From contig JAEEVA010000018.1 in assembly GCA_016286995.1 (NCBI GenBank), forward strand, positions 1-58,767: 58,767 nt of DNA, given 5' to 3'. The notes beneath the pieces are model-generated. The model was not told the DNA's origin, made no database searches, and saw nothing but the letters and a program-made list of their open reading frames with translations. This DNA is from Prevotella sp. GTDB taxonomy: Bacteria > Bacteroidota > Bacteroidia > Bacteroidales > Bacteroidaceae. Of the stretch, positions 23,658 through 32,767 are shown one piece after another. The position numbers and the translations under genes are program-made. Position 1 is the stretch's first letter; the number at the start of each line of letters is the position of its first letter.

Positions 23658-25649
23658 ATGAAACAGAGAAGTTATTTAGGAATTAAAGTGATTGCATCCG
23701 CTATGTTGGGTGCGATGGTACTTTCATCATGTAGTCACGATGACTATTATTATAATGAGGAGAAGGTGGAACAGAGTTTAAACGAAAAGTATGCCGCCGC
23801 TTTTGAGAAAGTATTTGGAAAGGTTGGCTCTAGTGTTGACTGGGGCTTCAGTAGAAAAAACACCAACGCGCGTGCCTTTACTCGTTCAGTGGGTACTTAT
23901 GCTTCGTATCGAGGTCACATAGAGCCGACTGTTACTTTCCCAGAGGATTGTGATGCCAGCAATTTCTTGGAAGCTGTTCCAGAAGGTGTTAACAAACTGC
24001 CTACATGGGGAGCTGGAGCAGGTTCTTATTTCATTGATGCGGAAACCCAATCTGTTTCAACGTGGGCTGGTGCCAGCAAGATTTATGTGACGGGGACTGT
24101 TGATTTATCCGATGGAGATACATCGGCTGAAGCACCAAAATTTGCTCCATCTAATACTTCGGAAATCTATCTGCTTAAGGGATCGACTTTGAAATTAGGT
24201 GAGGTTAGTGCCGTTAATTTCAATGTTGCAGCCATTTATATTGCAGAAGGTGCAACACTTGAGACTGCAGCTCTCCTCAAGGCTAACAGTAGCACGAAAG
24301 TGTACAATCATGGAACCATCCGTGTCGGAACTTTTGAAGTGAACACGTCCAGCTTCCTTTATAATGTTGGTACACTGGAAGCAGAAAGTGTGAATGTCGA
24401 AAGCAATCCTAGCAGAATCGTCAACGATGGCACCATTAATTCTACAACAGTTGTGGTGAATGCAGGTGCTGTGCAGAACAATGCCGAGTGGACTGTTTAT
24501 GGTACTACCGAAGTCAATTCCAACAACTCTGGCTGGGTAAACAATGGACATTGGACGACTTATAATTATGCTTATATCGGTGGAAGCTGGAACGTGATCA
24601 ACAATTGTTTCCTTGAAGTGGAAAATGATTTTGCAATGAACATTTCATCAGAACAAGGAGCATTTAGGATTGATAGTGGCGGCGGGGTGTTAACTAAGTA
24701 TTTTGATGGAGGAAGAGCAAGTACCGGTGCCGTATCAGGTCCGTTTGTAATCGTGATGGGTTCGGAAGCTGTCTTTGTAGTTGAGGAAACAGCTATTCTT
24801 GAGTCAGGACGTGGTGATGAGGATGGATTTGGAATCTTTGGTCCCTCCACGGGTGAATTTGCTGTATTCCAGGCTAAGAATATTGCCAGAGACCCGTATC
24901 TTGAAAGTATAAGCAGTCATGGAGCAGTGACCTATGGCGGCAATTTATATGTTTCTGCAGAGACACATTTTGCTCAAGGAAAGGACAGCGATGGTAGCGG
25001 CTCTTATGTTCCTCAGCCGTTTATTTATGAAAAAGACGGTTTCAGCATAGCAAACAATATTTATGCAGCAGGCTTCAAGTCAGGTAAGCCCAACATCAAC
25101 ATTCCTGAGACACCTTGTAGTCCAGGATTCAAGGGAGGCAACCCGCTCTATCGCGTGATTGCTGAGGACTTGTCGGCTTCAGAAGCTGGTGACTTCGACT
25201 TTAACGATGTCGTCTTTGATGTGGTGAAGGCAGAAGGTGGCAAGACCACACTGAAGTTGATCTGTGCAGGCGGTGTGCTTCCTTTGAGAGTCAGAGGTGC
25301 TAATGAAACTGAGGGCGTAGAGATTCACAGTGTATTTGGAGAAATGGCTCCTAACGCACAGGGTCAATATAAAATGTATAACACTGGTGCTGGTCCTACT
25401 GTACCAGAAGCGACCTTTACTGTTGAGGGAGAATACACAACTCCTGAGCAGATTAAGAATATCATTATTGAGGTCAAGAAGAATAATGTATGGATGCCAC
25501 TTTATGCTAATCGAGGTGAAGCAGCATGTAAGATCTTAGTTGACGATACGTTCAAGCCTGTTCGTGAGTATAGAAATATTGCTGATGAGAATAAGAAATT
25601 CACCAACTATGTTCAAGGTGAATTCCAGGATGATTTCTGGTGGAAATAA
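23658..25649 (+). CDS. DUF4842 (LruC-type) surface lipoprotein
   Basis: 663 residues from MKQRSYLGIKVIASAMLG; earlier Mets lie upstream of or inside the promoter leader. Lipobox VLSSC (Cys about 24). The middle has many short beta-strand units rich in Asn, Gly and Thr (for example NHGTIRVGTFEVNTSSF, NVGTLEAESVNVESN), suggesting a right-handed beta-helix. The C-terminal third is the DUF4842/LruC domain starting RVIAEDLSASEAGDFDFNDV. The DFDFNDVVFD acidic motif probably binds calcium. Such proteins occur on the surface of Bacteroidetes and their ligands are not known. Single gene with its own promoter and terminator. Confidence 0.88.
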   Translation: MKQRSYLGIKVIASAMLGAMVLSSCSHDDYYYNEEKVEQSLNEKYAAAFEKVFGKVGSSVDWGFSRKNTNARAFTRSVGTYASYRGHIEPTVTFPEDCDASNFLEAVPEGVNKLPTWGAGAGSYFIDAETQSVSTWAGASKIYVTGTVDLSDGDTSAEAPKFAPSNTSEIYLLKGSTLKLGEVSAVNFNVAAIYIAEGATLETAALLKANSSTKVYNHGTIRVGTFEVNTSSFLYNVGTLEAESVNVESNPSRIVNDGTINSTTVVVNAGAVQNNAEWTVYGTTEVNSNNSGWVNNGHWTTYNYAYIGGSWNVINNCFLEVENDFAMNISSEQGAFRIDSGGGVLTKYFDGGRASTGAVSGPFVIVMGSEAVFVVEETAILESGRGDEDGFGIFGPSTGEFAVFQAKNIARDPYLESISSHGAVTYGGNLYVSAETHFAQGKDSDGSGSYVPQPFIYEKDGFSIANNIYAAGFKSGKPNINIPETPCSPGFKGGNPLYRVIAEDLSASEAGDFDFNDVVFDVVKAEGGKTTLKLICAGGVLPLRVRGANETEGVEIHSVFGEMAPNAQGQYKMYNTGAGPTVPEATFTVEGEYTTPEQIKNIIIEVKKNNVWMPLYANRGEAACKILVDDTFKPVREYRNIADENKKFTNYVQGEFQDDFWWK

Positions 25650-25697
25650 TTATTCTTCTACAAGAAAGTGAACCAAGACTAACAATGTCTGTTATAT

Positions 25698-25736
25698 AAA
25701 GAATCCGTATAGTCATCATGATTATGCGGATTCTTT
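25698..25736 (+). terminator. Rho-independent terminator after the DUF4842 gene
   Basis: Stem 25698-25710 / 25724-25736 of 13 bp with one G-T type mismatch, loop of 13 bases, followed by T-rich sequence; 48 bases past the stop codon. Confidence 0.8.
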
Positions 25737-25847
25737 AGTTTCACTATGCTTCAATTATTATTCCTTAATGATTACCTTGTAGGAGATTCCATATAACACT
25801 GCAGGAAAGTGCATTTTGCATTGGAAAAGAGGCTCCGTTACAAAAAA

Positions 25848-25941
25848 AGTTGTACAACTTCCGCCAAAGTCCTACAACTTTTCGCAGAGTTGTACAACTT
25901 TTCTCAGAGTTGTACAGCTTTTTCTCAGAGTTGTACAACTT
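25848..25941. repeat. Five-copy array of a TTGTACAA palindrome
   Basis: The 13-mer AGTTGTACAACTT, or a one- or two-base variant, occurs at 25848-25860, 25868-25880, 25888-25900, 25908-25920 and 25929-25941, a spacing of 20-21 bases, i.e. about two helical turns. The spacers read TTCTCAG or similar. The perfect self-complementarity with regular helical phasing suits a protein-binding array as well as an RNA hairpin series. Confidence 0.85.
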
Positions 25942-26149
25942 CTGCTGTAGAACATTGTTTCTTGCATTGTAATCGCTGCTGTTTTGCAGCGTAACGGATG
26001 CCTTGATGGTAGGTCACTGATAGCTGGTGGTGTTATTCAAGTATCATTTATAACCTTGCCGATTCCGCTGAAAACACTCATTTTAGCTTTTTTTCTCCTG
26101 AGAACAAAAATTTCTTCGCAGAAATGCGCATCGTTTCACGATAAATTTG

Positions 26150-26158
26150 TAACTTTGC
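26150..26158 (+). promoter_or_regulatory. -7 promoter motif of the 26191 gene
   Basis: TAACTTTGC, 32 bases before the ATG at 26191. Confidence 0.65.
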
Positions 26159-26190
26159 ATCATCCTTTACATTATAAATAATAGAAGCTT

Positions 26191-26631
26191 ATGGATACAA
26201 ACCTTTTTTCCACTATCAAGGATACTGATTTATACCGAAAAATGTGGCGTGTGGGTGCGTTGGTGGCTTTAATCTGCCTAACGGCAACGGCTATGGCACA
26301 GACTAATGAGGCCAGTACGTGGAGCTATGCTGAAAGATTTCCAAAGCTCCCACCTTTGACAGTCGACTTTGATATTGCCCTGTTTGCTCATCCTCGGCCA
26401 AATCTGCTGCTGATGCCTTTGGGAAGTGTTCAGAACAAGGAAACGATGACGCCCCAGTCGATTATGTATCGTCACGTGGAAAACCAGACCATGCCCCACT
26501 TTCATTTCAAGTCTGGACCAAACATACAGACGGGTGACGGATTGAAAGGCGTCCGCGACCGTATTGTAAGAGAGAGAAGGAGAAAAGAAGGACATCCGTT
26601 GCAGCCCCTGCCACCAGGAATAAGAAGGTGA
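26191..26631 (+). CDS. Small secreted protein of unknown function
   Basis: 146 residues with a signal peptide reached only after about 17 polar residues; an alternative start at Met18 (26242, MWRVGALVALICLTATAMAQ) gives a more typical signal peptide. Mature part is short, proline- and histidine-containing (FALFAHPRPNLLLMP-like region, HFHFKSGP) and ends in a basic stretch (RDRIVRERRRKEGHP). No known family recognised. It has its own promoter and its stop lies one base from the stop of the convergent glycosyltransferase gene. Real but uncharacterised. Confidence 0.65.
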   Translation: MDTNLFSTIKDTDLYRKMWRVGALVALICLTATAMAQTNEASTWSYAERFPKLPPLTVDFDIALFAHPRPNLLLMPLGSVQNKETMTPQSIMYRHVENQTMPHFHFKSGPNIQTGDGLKGVRDRIVRERRRKEGHPLQPLPPGIRR

Positions 26632-26632
26632 T

Positions 26633-27430
26633 TTATTGCAGGGCGGCCATGTAGCGCTTGCTATCGCTGTTGCGTTTCAGGACCTTGTATAGATAGGAGG
26701 GTAGGAAGCGGAACAGGAAATAGAGATAGGCCTTTGGACGAGTATAACCAAAGACGGTCTCATAGACGTTCACGTTGTATTTGATGAGCGAGAACTTGTT
26801 GCTCGACACGGAATTGTTGCGTTGGCGATAGTAGGCCAACGGGTCAGTGACACAGAAACATATCTGGCACTCTTTGAGGATGTTCAAGAACAGAGCCCAG
26901 TCCTGACGCTTGCGAATGGCAGGCATGTAGAACTTGTGGCCCAGACGCTTGATATCGTAGATGGCCGTCAGACAACCAATCTTGTTGTCGCGTTTCATCA
27001 TGCCTAATGTCAGGTGCTTGGGTGAGATGTTAATACCTGTCACCTTGTCGTTCTCGTCACAAATCAGGTAGGACGAGCTGCACAGGGCACAGTCCTTGCG
27101 CCTCATGTGGGCAATCTGCTTCTCAAGTTTCTCTGGCATCCAACGGTCGTCGCAGTCACAGAAGGCTATGTAGCGGCCCTTGGCACGCTCGATGGAACGG
27201 TTACGGGCAATGCCTGGTCCGTAGTTGTCCTTCAGGAATTCCACTTTTACGCGTTTGTCCTTTTCTGCAAACTGTTTCAGAATGTGTCGTGTGTCGTCCG
27301 ACGAGCAGTCATCGGTGATGAGCAGTTCGAGGTTAGTATAGGTCTGGTTGAGCACACTCTCTATGCTGTCAGCAAGGTATTTGCTGGCATTGAATGTAGG
27401 CATGATGACTGATACTAACTCTTGTTTCAT
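26633..27430 (-). CDS. Glycosyltransferase family 2
   Basis: 265 residues. GT-A start VSVIMPTFNASKYLADSIES, the nucleotide-sugar region LLITDDCSSDDT and the metal-binding DxD area FCDCDDRW are all present. Transfers a sugar from a nucleotide donor to a lipid-linked acceptor in polysaccharide synthesis, cytoplasmic side. It has its own promoter (27455-27463) and is cut off from the main polysaccharide operon by a truncated gene on the other strand, so it is probably expressed separately. Donor sugar cannot be told from sequence. Confidence 0.88.
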   Translation of the reverse strand: MKQELVSVIMPTFNASKYLADSIESVLNQTYTNLELLITDDCSSDDTRHILKQFAEKDKRVKVEFLKDNYGPGIARNRSIERAKGRYIAFCDCDDRWMPEKLEKQIAHMRRKDCALCSSSYLICDENDKVTGINISPKHLTLGMMKRDNKIGCLTAIYDIKRLGHKFYMPAIRKRQDWALFLNILKECQICFCVTDPLAYYRQRNNSVSSNKFSLIKYNVNVYETVFGYTRPKAYLYFLFRFLPSYLYKVLKRNSDSKRYMAALQ

Positions 27431-27454
27431 CGTTCGTTTTTACGCAAATCGGCT

Positions 27455-27463
27455 GCAAAGGTA
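27455..27463 (-). promoter_or_regulatory. -7 promoter motif of the 26633 glycosyltransferase
   Basis: Reverse complement TACCTTTGC, 25 bases before the start codon. Confidence 0.65.
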
Positions 27464-27591
27464 CGAATAAGTGAGCGAAAAACCAAATTTATTTGGATTT
27501 TTCCGAGCGGAAGTACTTTCGATGAAGTCAAAGGTACTAAAAAAATTAAAGATTAAACATTAAATTATTTTGTTGGTTTTGTTAAAAGTTG

Positions 27592-27600
27592 TATTTTTGC
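27592..27600 (+). promoter_or_regulatory. -7 promoter motif of the truncated 27621 gene
   Basis: TATTTTTGC fits TAnnTTTGC, 20 bases before the ATG at 27621. The truncated gene still has its promoter, and transcription from it would run antisense into the heparinase gene. Confidence 0.65.
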
Positions 27601-27620
27601 AACTGAATATAACAGTTAGC

Positions 27621-27908
27621 ATGAATAAATTAGAGAAGTTTGTGTATAATCGCGTTAAGAACAACTATTTGTTGAAGAATGCGGTAAGAAATATCTACCA
27701 GGGCTTCTATGATTTGCTGCCCAATTATGAGTCCCGTTTTACAGCCGACCCTATTGTCAAGGAGAACTGCTTTTTCGGCTTCCACGATTGTAAACCCTTC
27801 TCTGCTGACGGCACTAAGCATTTGGCCGGACGCCTAAATATACCCCTACGTATGCCTACGGAGCAAGACCTGTTGGAGGTGGGCTATTTTTGGCCTCTAT
27901 TTTACTGA
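27621..27908 (+). pseudogene. Truncated 5' fragment of a polysaccharide-locus gene
   Basis: About 95 residues starting MNKLEKFVYNRVKNNYLLKN; an in-frame Met 17 codons earlier lies upstream of the promoter. The section PIVKENCFFGFHDCKPFSAD and IPLRMPTEQDLLEVGYF has the feel of the N-terminus of a longer protein, as it stops abruptly after the junction near 27890. The last codons lie over the 3' end of the convergent heparinase gene. I judge it a remnant cut by recombination in the polysaccharide locus. The original product is not identified; homologues of similar start in such loci are usually several hundred residues long, from memory. Confidence 0.6.
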
Positions 27909-29831
27909 ATAGCTTGTTTTGCCTTTTAATGAAGGTTCTCGCAGGATAAGCCGTATGCGATAGAGTTCCCGCTGTTGCCAGGAGTTCTGGATGACGGCAT
28001 CCTGATGGTCTATTTTCTCAATACGGGCTGTCAGCTCGTGATGGTCGAAGAGCAGAGTGCCCGGTGTTTTGCCGTTGTCAATCACAATCTTGTTGTCTCC
28101 ATCGAATAGAGCTTTTCCGCAGCAAATGAGGATAAGTTCCGTGGGCTGTTTGTATTCGCTGAGTTTGTATTTCTCGGTAATGACCACATCTTTGCCGCGA
28201 TTCAGGCGGATGGTTCTTTGCCATTTATCAACGCAGGCCTCTTTGGGATAGGCTTCTGCAATGTCAAGAGACATGGTCGCCCGTTTCTTTTTATTGCTGA
28301 ACTTAACCTTTTGAGCCCGATACTGCTTACCTTCATGCTGTTCCATGCCGTTGATGAGTGGCACGTTATGATAGGCAGAGCGGCAATTGAACAGCTCATA
28401 CCTTTTGGCGCTGAAAGTCTGGGCAGTGTAAGTGCCTACACCGATATCAATAATTAGAGGTTCGGCATTTTTGTAAATAATGAAGTTGCCCACGTCGTTG
28501 TGGTTGTGCGACTCTCCGTTGTGTCCGCCTTTGGCAGCTAAGAAAAGTCCGTCCGTGCTGTTCTCTGTAGAGCGGGCTGTGGAAATCTGAAGGTCTGGCA
28601 GACAGGTATATTGTAAGAGCGGCTCGACTGGTGTCGTTTGCCTATAGACGTTATATTGGGTGAGGAACAATAATTCACGCGACAGGAAGGGATAGTTGCC
28701 AGAAGCATTATAGACTTTCCCCGCATTGTCAATGTATTTGTATTGGTCACCTACATATCGAGCATAGTTCATCAACTGATGATCGCTGAGGTAGTGTCCG
28801 ACACAAAAGGATATGTTAGGTAGTATCCCTACTGTCTGGGAAGCATCTGCCCAGTTCGTGTATTTTCCATTCCCAATATACATGTTATATGGATAACTGG
28901 CGATGGCATGGATTTTTCTGCCGTTTTTGATGTCTGGATGCTGATTGGTTGCCAATTCAAGAAGGTTCATACATTCAATAAATGATGCTCCTGCCCTTTC
29001 CCAGTAGTTGATGCCTTCTTCACATCCTCCGTCATCTGGATAATGTTCATAGAACTTGTCCAAACTCGTAACGATTTGTCTTATTGCCTCCATCTGCCAA
29101 TCACGGTGTTCTTCACACAGCAAGACGCATGACAGCCAATTTGAGCAGATCCATGTGTTCCAATTGTTCAGTCCGTTCTTCCAGGCGTATTGTTTTGTCC
29201 TGGCAGGGTTGAGGAATCGGCGTGCGATTTCGTTTCTTGTTTTTTTGCAGATGCCCACCTCCCTTTCTTCTAATTCGTCGTGAAGCATATAGATGGTCCA
29301 TGCCAGCAGGTTTGCGGTCTCTCCATTAAAAAGGTCAACGACCTGATTGTCTGTTACTGGGTGGTCGGTTGGGTAGTGGGCAGGAAGTCCCCACCATGTT
29401 TCGTGGAAGAAATAGTGAATACCGTTGATGATATCGTTCATGAACACTCCTTTATGTTCCATGATTTCAGCCATGACAAGGTTACTTATCTGTTTCCGGC
29501 GTGCGAAATATTCACGTTCATATCCGGTTCGGTTGCCTGTCTTTTGGTAGTCGGCAAAGAGACTGTCTGGTATGCCAACCCATGCCTTGCCCTTGAATGT
29601 CCGCCCGTATTGGATGTAGCTGTTTCGCATAGACATCGGAATGGTGGACGTCCAGAACTTGTCCTTTGCCTGAGGTAATGCTCCGAAACGTAATGGCTCA
29701 GGAAGCACTTGTTGTAGCACACTTGGAGAATAGGTTGCAGCAAGATTTTCTTGGCCACTAGCGGCCATTCTGAAGGTCAGCAGTAGGCAGAATATAAGGA
29801 GGATAGTGAGGTGCAAATTATAGCGACTCAT
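27897..29831 (-). CDS. Heparinase II/III-family protein in the capsule operon
   Basis: About 644 residues from MSRYNLHLTILLIF, with a signal peptide ending MAASGQ; an earlier Met at 29870 would overlap the upstream gene more. The N-terminal half is an alpha/alpha-toroid of the alginate-lyase-like type (WNTWICSNWLSCVLLCEEHR). The C-terminal half is the heparinase II/III beta-sandwich with GGHNGESHNHNDVGNFIIYK. The His/Asn cluster NHND is the typical catalytic surface. These lyases cleave uronic-acid-containing polysaccharides by beta-elimination. In a capsule operon it would suggest a uronic acid in the polymer and a role in trimming, release or turnover. It overlaps the upstream GT4 gene by 14 bases. 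Confidence 0.88.
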   Translation of the reverse strand: MSRYNLHLTILLIFCLLLTFRMAASGQENLAATYSPSVLQQVLPEPLRFGALPQAKDKFWTSTIPMSMRNSYIQYGRTFKGKAWVGIPDSLFADYQKTGNRTGYEREYFARRKQISNLVMAEIMEHKGVFMNDIINGIHYFFHETWWGLPAHYPTDHPVTDNQVVDLFNGETANLLAWTIYMLHDELEEREVGICKKTRNEIARRFLNPARTKQYAWKNGLNNWNTWICSNWLSCVLLCEEHRDWQMEAIRQIVTSLDKFYEHYPDDGGCEEGINYWERAGASFIECMNLLELATNQHPDIKNGRKIHAIASYPYNMYIGNGKYTNWADASQTVGILPNISFCVGHYLSDHQLMNYARYVGDQYKYIDNAGKVYNASGNYPFLSRELLFLTQYNVYRQTTPVEPLLQYTCLPDLQISTARSTENSTDGLFLAAKGGHNGESHNHNDVGNFIIYKNAEPLIIDIGVGTYTAQTFSAKRYELFNCRSAYHNVPLINGMEQHEGKQYRAQKVKFSNKKKRATMSLDIAEAYPKEACVDKWQRTIRLNRGKDVVITEKYKLSEYKQPTELILICCGKALFDGDNKIVIDNGKTPGTLLFDHHELTARIEKIDHQDAVIQNSWQQRELYRIRLILREPSLKGKTSYSVK

Positions 29832-30966
29832 ATAATGATTGTGTCTGTTTGCAGATGTTTCCCCAATCATAGTGCTGGCAGACGGTGCTCCAACTGTTGC
29901 TGTCGTCTTTTACCGCTTTGATTTTAGCCGGATGGTTAATCAGGTCAAGGAGGGCCTGTCTTAGATTTTCTGGCGATAATTGACTGATAACCCATCCTAT
30001 TGGTGCGACAGTCAGGGGCTCAGCAAGTCCACCTACCTTGGTAACAAGTACAGGAATGTGCTCGGTCATCACAGTCATTAAGGCACCGCTTTGCGAGATG
30101 TCGCGATAGGGGAGCAGATAGACATCAGTATGTCTGAGCAAATAGACAAACTCTTCATCCGAAATGCGCTGAGGTTCAAAGATGACATTATCAATACCAT
30201 TGATAACAGACAGGTCAATGGAACTGTCGTTAACCTTTCCTTTTATAATCAGGACACAATGCTGATTCTCCCTAAGCTCAGGCGTTTCCGCCCAAACTTT
30301 GGCTAACAGATCGGTTCCTTTATAATAGTTTTGATAACCCAAAGCAGAAAAAACGATTTTCCCGTCTAAGGCATATTTCTCATCATAGAGGTGATAGTTG
30401 TCTTCGTACACCTGAACATCGTATTCCAGCGGCAGGATACCATGATTAATTACCGCTATTTTATCAGGTGTGACGTGAAAAGTCTGGATGAGTTCTTCTT
30501 TGGTAGCTTGAGAATGTACGATAATCCGGTCGAAAGCATGATATGCCTTTTGGAATACATCCACATTCTTCTTCTCGTTTCCCTGATGCGGCAATATGTT
30601 GTGGGCTGTAAATACCACCTTGGTTCCTAACTGCTGGAATAATCGGACCATCGCATAGTCAAAATGGGGTATGCGGAACCACTGGATGTGGATGACGGCG
30701 GGTCGGAGCCTGACGACATGGTGTAATATCGTGAGGTAGGACCGTATGTAGCTGACGGCTTTTTGCCAGTTGTGTTTCTTGTGATTGTAGGAAAAGACTT
30801 TTCGGTAGGTCAGCGCGGGATTAGTATCGAAGTCGTAGTATATGCTGCAAAAGTAGTATATGGGTATGGATATCTTCTCAAGCAGGTAGTAGTCGTACTT
30901 GGCGAGATTGATCATCGACTGGGGGTCAACGTAGAATACTATTTTTATTTTGGCTTTTTGCTTCAT
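29818..30966 (-). CDS. Glycosyltransferase family 4
   Basis: 382 residues. GT-B fold: N-terminal acceptor domain (VRLFQQLGTKVVFTAHNILP, RIIVHSQATKEELIQTFHVT) and C-terminal donor domain (KIVFSALGYQNYYKGTDLLA, YLLPYRDISQSGALMTVM). Family 4 enzymes retain the anomeric configuration. It starts with an ATGA overlap with the GT2 gene upstream and overlaps the heparinase gene downstream, so all are translated from one message. Uses a nucleotide sugar to extend the repeat unit. Confidence 0.87.
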   Translation of the reverse strand: MKQKAKIKIVFYVDPQSMINLAKYDYYLLEKISIPIYYFCSIYYDFDTNPALTYRKVFSYNHKKHNWQKAVSYIRSYLTILHHVVRLRPAVIHIQWFRIPHFDYAMVRLFQQLGTKVVFTAHNILPHQGNEKKNVDVFQKAYHAFDRIIVHSQATKEELIQTFHVTPDKIAVINHGILPLEYDVQVYEDNYHLYDEKYALDGKIVFSALGYQNYYKGTDLLAKVWAETPELRENQHCVLIIKGKVNDSSIDLSVINGIDNVIFEPQRISDEEFVYLLRHTDVYLLPYRDISQSGALMTVMTEHIPVLVTKVGGLAEPLTVAPIGWVISQLSPENLRQALLDLINHPAKIKAVKDDSNSWSTVCQHYDWGNICKQTQSLYESL

Positions 30967-31868
30967 AGTTCTTTGCTGTAGTGGTAGTTTTTGAGGTATT
31001 GGTAGAAGTCGACGGCCATGTGGTAGTGGGCGGCATTGCCTTTGTGAAGCTTCAGACGGATATATTCACGGGCGATGAGCAGCTGGTAGGTTTGTTTGAA
31101 GTTCCTGACGGTTTTCTCCCAGCTGTATCCTTTCTTTTCGTTGAAGTATACCGTTGCTGCAAGCCGCTTCTTCTGATAGTTGATATCGGGCTGTCTGCTG
31201 CCTGTAAGATGTATGTAGTGCAGCTGCGGGTTGTAGGCAATATGGTATCCGAACCGTTGTGTCATCCGATAGTGGATGTCGTCTTCCTCTCCGTACATGA
31301 AAACCTTCTCGTCGTATAATCCGATTTGTTCAAACTTCTCTCTGTGTATGAAAAAGCAGGAGCCTTGCAGATACATATAGCGGGGAAGATACAGGTCTTT
31401 CCGGGTGCATACGGCATTGAGAAGGGTAGCTGCATAGCCATTCATCATGAAGGTGCAGCAAAAGGAGTTGGTGCTTTCCTTCTGCTGTGAAACCATTTGT
31501 TTCATGCCATACATCGAGAGTGCTGGATCCTTGTCAAATTCTGCCAGAACAATCTTGAAGATAGGTTCCGTCAATCGTACGTCCGGATTCATAATCAAGA
31601 CAACAGGGGCATGTGCCAGACGTATGCCCACATTGTTTCCCTGGCCATAGCCGCCGTTATAACTGTTGTGGATAAGAACAATGTTGTTGCCGTATTGTTC
31701 CTGAAGCCTCTGGAACATAGGCTCGCTTTCAGGGCTGTTGTCCACGACGATGATTTCCAATTCATCTGGTGCTATGTCGCAATGCTGCCAGAGGGATTGG
31801 AGACAAGGATATATGTCTTTCTCGGACTTGTATGTGACAATGACCACAGAGAGTTTCTTTTCCATCAT
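30963..31868 (-). CDS. Glycosyltransferase family 2 (rhamnosyltransferase-like)
   Basis: 302 residues from MMEKKLSVVIVTYKSEKDIY. A TTG three codons earlier is not used because the ATG forms an ATGA overlap with the stop of the upstream gene. GT-A motifs: IIVVDNSPESE, VVLIMNPDVRLTEP, the acceptor-side YLQGSCFFIHREKFEQIGLY and EEDDIHYRM. The pattern resembles rhamnosyl- or galactosyltransferases of capsule loci. Acceptor and donor are not determined. Confidence 0.87.
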   Translation of the reverse strand: MMEKKLSVVIVTYKSEKDIYPCLQSLWQHCDIAPDELEIIVVDNSPESEPMFQRLQEQYGNNIVLIHNSYNGGYGQGNNVGIRLAHAPVVLIMNPDVRLTEPIFKIVLAEFDKDPALSMYGMKQMVSQQKESTNSFCCTFMMNGYAATLLNAVCTRKDLYLPRYMYLQGSCFFIHREKFEQIGLYDEKVFMYGEEDDIHYRMTQRFGYHIAYNPQLHYIHLTGSRQPDINYQKKRLAATVYFNEKKGYSWEKTVRNFKQTYQLLIAREYIRLKLHKGNAAHYHMAVDFYQYLKNYHYSKEL

Positions 31869-32767
31869 TGAATCCAATTAAGTCCCTTGTTTTTCTCCTG
31901 TTGTCTTGACGAACGGATTTGCGGCCAATGGCATAAAAGCCATATTGTTTCCATCAGGAAACGTCCTGGCACATAATGGCGGACCGGCAAATCGTATTTG
32001 TAGCAATGGGCGAGCAGCTTGATGAACTGATAGCATTGTCCGCCAATAGAAATATTGATGTTGCAGGCAGCGAGAAGCAGCTCACGCCGCAGTTGTTTGT
32101 GGTTGAAAGCTTGGATGTTGCCTACGACAGAACGGTCATGGAACATGCTGGCATGAGGAACTAAGATGGTTTTTACCTGGTGGTATGTCATGCGGTGGTA
32201 ATAGTTGTTGTCTTCATTATAGTGGAAGAACAAGGGATTAAAACCTCCAATCCTGCGAATCAAGGCAACAGGCATGAACCAGCAGGCTGCACAGATTTCC
32301 CCCGTCTCGTATGTCGGCTCCAGTTGATGCTTGACAAGTAGGTCGTCTTGTAGCTTGCTGACATCGCGAATAGAGCCCCTGAACATATAGTCAAGTGCAC
32401 TGCCGTCACCATTCAGATGGAGTGGTGACAATAGCGACTCTCCATCGCTGGCGGATAGCATCTTCTCAATGGCATCAGGTGATAACGCTGCGTCCTGATT
32501 GAGCAGCAAGATGTAGTCGGCATTATGCTCTAAGGCGTATTTGATGCCGACGTTGTTGGCCTGTCCGAATCCGAGATTCTTGTCCTGTGGCAACCAGACA
32601 GCATCGGGGTAGTGTTGGGGAATATGTTCTCGTGTCCCATCAGTAGATCCGTTGTCAATGAGGACAGGAATGGTTTGTATCGTACTCTTTGACAGGCTCT
32701 CCATGCAGCGGTCTATCCAGTTGCGCTGCATGGCATTGTATGTAACTATGATGGTGTATATCTTCAT
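31865..32767 (-). CDS. Glycosyltransferase family 2
   Basis: 300 residues from MKIYTIIVTYNAMQRNWIDR; an upstream extension of 31 residues would overlap the preceding gene and is unlike a GT start. Motifs: VLIDNGSTDGTREH, NVGIKYALEHNADYILLLNQ with DAAL following (DxD-like), ICAACWFMPVALIRRIGGFN, EDNNYYHRM. The start overlaps the stop of the upstream GT4 gene (ATGA). It is the second GT2 in tandem and shares layout with the next one, so the pair probably arose by duplication. Confidence 0.87.
   Translation of the reverse strand: MKIYTIIVTYNAMQRNWIDRCMESLSKSTIQTIPVLIDNGSTDGTREHIPQHYPDAVWLPQDKNLGFGQANNVGIKYALEHNADYILLLNQDAALSPDAIEKMLSASDGESLLSPLHLNGDGSALDYMFRGSIRDVSKLQDDLLVKHQLEPTYETGEICAACWFMPVALIRRIGGFNPLFFHYNEDNNYYHRMTYHQVKTILVPHASMFHDRSVVGNIQAFNHKQLRRELLLAACNINISIGGQCYQFIKLLAHCYKYDLPVRHYVPGRFLMETIWLLCHWPQIRSSRQQEKNKGLNWIQ

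Larger units (their letters stand above)
25650..26190. other. Gene-free stretch with terminator, repeat array and promoter
   Basis: About 540 bases. It contains the terminator at 25698-25736, a five-copy repeat array at 25848-25941 and the promoter of the next gene at 26150-26158. At about 25755-25800 on the minus strand a short frame ends ISYKVIIKE, which resembles the tail of a secreted protein and may be a gene remnant; the rest shows nothing that can be named. Confidence 0.6.

Noticed and set aside
25755..25800. Minus-strand end ISYKVIIKE before a stop, like a secretion tail
   Set aside because: Only about 13 codons can be supported; no upstream sequence fits a gene. Mentioned as a possible remnant only.
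25848..25941. CRISPR array
   Set aside because: The units are 13 bases with 7-8-base spacers that are themselves alike; no cas genes in the window.
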